Origin: Oscillospiraceae bacterium
GTDB taxonomy: Bacteria; Bacillota; Clostridia; Oscillospirales; Oscillospiraceae
Direction of reading: 5' to 3'
Assembly: GCA_902783825.1 (NCBI GenBank)
Contig: CACZSJ010000136.1
Span: 1-8,375, forward strand
DNA: 8,375 nucleotides
The position numbers and the translations under genes were made by a program. Below the pieces are notes generated by a model. The model was not told where the DNA came from and did no database searches. It was given only the letters and a program-made list of their open reading frames with translations. Shown here in pieces: positions 6,485 to 8,375 of the stretch. Each line of letters begins with the position of its first letter. Within the stretch, counting starts at the first letter, position 1.

Positions 6485-7696
6485 ATGCGTATGCAAACCA
6501 AGCGTTGGCTCACGGCTCTGCTTGCATTTTGCATCTGCCTGTCCATGCTCTGCTTTGCGCCCCTGCGCGCCCATGCCGCAACGGAGATCAAAAACGCCAC
6601 CACAACCGTAGAATACGGAGATCCAGTGGCCATGATGGAAGTGGCCCAGAACGCGGTTCGCGCCTCCGGCACCGGCTATCATCTGGTGAGCGCCTCATGG
6701 ATCGACGGCAACGGAAACGTGGAGACCTCCACCTTCAAGCGGGGCACCTATCGGCTGGTGATTCAGCTTGCAGCGGATGAGAACTATGTGTTCGCAGAAA
6801 ACGCCCAAGGCTATATCAACAACAGCAACGCCGGAATCACCACCGAGCGCAGCGGCGACGGCAGCGCGCTGACCATTTCCCGAACCTATAACACCACCGT
6901 GTGGACTCCGGTTCCCGTCAAGCACCCGGGGGCGGAGACCGTGGAAGAAGGCGGATGGTGTTCCTTTGTGGTGTCCGGCATGTACGTAGGCAGCTACGAA
7001 TGGGTTCTGGAATCCCCGGAAGGGGAAACCGTTCCCGCCAGCCGACTGGCCGATCGTTTTTCCAAGCTGCGCCTTGAAGGCGACGGCACCTCCAAGCTCA
7101 AGCTTTACAACATCCCTTACGAGATGAACGGCTGGAAGGTCTATTGCACCGAATGGAGTGTGGACAAGCTCAGCTTCACCAACACCAACAGCGCAACCCT
7201 CACCGTAACCACGAACAATCCGCCTCCCTCTCCCACCCCAGAGCCCACAGTGGAACCCACGCCGGAGGCTGCTGAAGCGGCGAATTCCGAGAAGCCGGAG
7301 GACGAGGACAAGGCGGCCGACGGCGAAGCCGAACCCCCGGAAGAGCCTCAGCCTACCGAGCATGTGCACCAGTTCTCCGAGAGCTGGGCCAGCGATGAGC
7401 TGTATCATTGGCATCTCTGCCAAGGCTGCGACGAGGTGGATGGCAAAGCGCCCCACAACATGGAGTGGACGGAAACCCTGGCCCCCACCTGGGAGACCCC
7501 CGGAGAAGAAGAGGGACAGTGCAGCGTTTGCGGATACCGCAGCGTCCGGGAGACCCCCATCGATCAGGAGGCTGCCGCCCAGCGGGAGCAGAACATCTTC
7601 CGGATGATTCTCTTCGGCCTGATGGCAATCCTGCTGCTAAGCATTTTGATCCTGCTGATCCAAGCCATCCGCCGCATCAGCCAACGCCGCTATTGA
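6485..7696 (+). CDS. Secreted, C-terminally membrane-anchored surface protein with Ig-like and Cys/His modules; function unknown
   Basis: 403 residues. Layout: a signal peptide (basic RMQTKR, hydrophobic core, AHA/A cleavage after residue 31); a beta-rich module (about 34-138) with ASWIDGNG, TFKRGTYRL and DENYVFAEN, of a kind repeated in Clostridia surface proteins; an Ig-like module (about 139-245) with YEWVLESPEG and GWKVYCTEW, where Cys159 and Cys221 could form its disulfide; a Pro/Glu/Ala-rich linker (246-292); a Cys/His module (293-358) with HVHQF, YHWHLCQGC (Cys312, Cys315), HNMEW and CSVCGY (Cys346, Cys349); a transmembrane helix (374-395); and a short basic cytoplasmic tail RRISQRRY. 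It should sit in the membrane facing outward, with no LPXTG sorting signal. Two CxxC pairs plus His residues could bind a metal or form disulfides. It is monocistronic, with its own promoter and terminator. Adhesion, sensing or cell-envelope roles are all possible; none is shown. Confidence 0.85.
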   Translation: MRMQTKRWLTALLAFCICLSMLCFAPLRAHAATEIKNATTTVEYGDPVAMMEVAQNAVRASGTGYHLVSASWIDGNGNVETSTFKRGTYRLVIQLAADENYVFAENAQGYINNSNAGITTERSGDGSALTISRTYNTTVWTPVPVKHPGAETVEEGGWCSFVVSGMYVGSYEWVLESPEGETVPASRLADRFSKLRLEGDGTSKLKLYNIPYEMNGWKVYCTEWSVDKLSFTNTNSATLTVTTNNPPPSPTPEPTVEPTPEAAEAANSEKPEDEDKAADGEAEPPEEPQPTEHVHQFSESWASDELYHWHLCQGCDEVDGKAPHNMEWTETLAPTWETPGEEEGQCSVCGYRSVRETPIDQEAAAQREQNIFRMILFGLMAILLLSILILLIQAIRRISQRRY

Positions 7697-7715
7697 TTGA
7701 AGCTTTCAACGGAAA

Positions 7716-7753
7716 CGACCCTGCACCGCACAGGTGCAGGGTCGCTTTGTATT
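7716..7753 (+). terminator. Terminator after the surface protein gene, probably bidirectional
   Basis: A perfect 12-base-pair GC-rich stem (7716-7727 with 7733-7744) with a 5-base loop is followed by CTTTGTATT. Read on the minus strand the same stem is followed by TTTCCGTT, so it could also stop the convergent HD-domain gene. Confidence 0.85.
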
Positions 7754-7809
7754 CTCCTCCGATGACGCCGAGGCGGGATGCTCATACCGGCTCCAACACG
7801 GTCTGACAG

Positions 7810-7839
7810 GAGCCGCCGGTCTATACCCGGCGGCGGCTC
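7810..7839 (-). terminator. GC-rich hairpin downstream of the HD-domain gene
   Basis: A 9-base-pair inverted repeat (7810-7818 with 7831-7839) lies 11 bases beyond the stop of the minus-strand gene; an alternative 8-base-pair register with a 7-base loop is also possible. No T run follows, so it is either a weak terminator or a 3'-end stabilising hairpin ahead of the shared terminator at 7716-7744. Nothing else is visible in the gap 7745-7850. Confidence 0.4.
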
Positions 7840-7850
7840 GCGGCTATCGT

Positions 7851-8375
7851 TCACTTCATCTTCGGCTCCGGGTTCTGCTCGGTCTCCGTCTCCAGCTTTT
7901 GCAGCGTATCCCGCAGGATTTCTTCACGCAGCGCCGTGAGCCAAGGAGAAAAGCGCACTGTGTCCATGGCATAATGCCGATTCAGCTCATACTCATTTTC
8001 CGACCAGGTGGCCAAAGGGGATTCGTTATGCTGGATCAAAGCCTCCAGCTTGTCCAGCGCCTTATATACCTTAGCTTCCTGGCTCTCCTGCGCCTCCATT
8101 TCCGCATACAGGGCCTGCAGCTCTTCCGCCAGCCCGCCGGGCAAACTCTCAACCCATTGAGCCAGCAGTCTCTCCTCTCGCTCTCGGTCCGTCTGGGTTT
8201 TACAAAAAACCGGGATGTCTCCCGTAAAGCACTCTCCCAGATCGTGAATCAGGCACATGCGGATCAGCTTGTCCCGATCCAAGCGCGGAAAATCCTCCTG
8301 CAGCAAAAAGGCCATCAGCGTCAGCCGCCAGCTGTGTTCCGCAACGCTTTCGGTTCTTCCCCGGGAGGTGCAGCA
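7851..8375 (-). CDS. HD-domain phosphohydrolase of the HDDC2/YfbR 5'-deoxynucleotidase kind, C-terminal part
   Basis: The frame is open to the right edge, so the N-terminus is outside; 174 codons are visible. An internal ATG at 8315 is not the start, because the conserved stretch SRGRTESVAEHSWRL lies upstream of it in the same frame. The metal-binding HD signature is complete: His in AEHSW (codon 8334-8336), His-Asp in LIHDLGE (8241-8246), and the distal Asp in KALDKLEAL (8052-8054). The GDIPV motif after LGE fits the HDDC2/YfbR group, which removes phosphate from deoxynucleoside 5'-monophosphates. The rest is helical, ending in an acidic/polar tail. The substrate is inferred from the family; a nucleotidase would suit a genome region with a ribonucleotide reductase, but the genes are not in one operon. 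Convergent with the surface protein gene. Confidence 0.85.
   Translation of the reverse strand, partial: CCTSRGRTESVAEHSWRLTLMAFLLQEDFPRLDRDKLIRMCLIHDLGECFTGDIPVFCKTQTDREREERLLAQWVESLPGGLAEELQALYAEMEAQESQEAKVYKALDKLEALIQHNESPLATWSENEYELNRHYAMDTVRFSPWLTALREEILRDTLQKLETETEQNPEPKMK

Noticed and set aside
6457..6486. Second promoter with perfect TTGACA in the surface gene leader
   Set aside because: The best matching -10 (TGTTAT, 18-base spacer) overlaps the start codon, so the transcript would begin after ATG 6485.
6485..6580. Lipoprotein signal (three Cys in the signal peptide core)
   Set aside because: None of Cys16, Cys18 or Cys23 is preceded by a lipobox; a normal AHA/A signal peptidase I site is present instead.
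6695..7456. 253-codon open frame on the minus strand
   Set aside because: It is antisense to the surface protein gene, which has a signal peptide, promoter and ribosome binding site. The antisense frame has none of these.

Overview
The window looks like a chromosomal segment of a GC-rich, strictly anaerobic member of the Firmicutes, most likely class Clostridia (Oscillospiraceae-like). The reasons are an oxygen-sensitive class III ribonucleotide reductase, strong AGGAGG-type ribosome binding sites, consensus sigma-A promoters in an otherwise GC-rich sequence, and a membrane-anchored surface protein built from modules common in gut Clostridia. The taxonomic call is an inference from style and content; no marker gene settles it. 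There is no sign of phage, insertion sequence, CRISPR array or RNA gene.

Layout. (1) Positions 1-3394, plus strand: the 3' part of nrdD (anaerobic ribonucleotide reductase, glycyl-radical enzyme) whose C-terminus carries an extra CPNC glutaredoxin/NrdH-like domain; a hairpin; a trxB-type thioredoxin reductase; and, 7 bases later, an MBL-fold metallohydrolase with a probable C-terminal winged helix. A strong rho-independent terminator closes this block. (2) Positions 3439-6314, minus strand: mnmG followed by mnmA, overlapping by ATGA, driven by a TATAAT promoter. Both enzymes modify the wobble uridine U34 of tRNA. (3) Positions 6333-6484: a divergent promoter region. (4) Positions 6485-7696, plus strand: a secreted, C-terminally membrane-anchored surface protein with a near-consensus sigma-A promoter, a strong ribosome binding site and its own terminator. 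(5) Positions 7851-8375, minus strand: the C-terminal part of an HD-domain phosphohydrolase of the HDDC2/YfbR kind, cut by the right edge.

How the genes work together. The most suggestive arrangement is the nrdD-redoxin fusion next to trxB. It reads as a complete electron path NADPH -> TrxB -> fused redoxin domain -> NrdD active site, which would replace formate as reductant in anaerobic dNTP synthesis. The second functional pair is mnmG-mnmA: one makes the C5 modification and the other the C2 thiolation on the same U34 base, and translation of the two is coupled. No stretch over 300 bases lacks a gene; the gaps hold promoters or hairpins.
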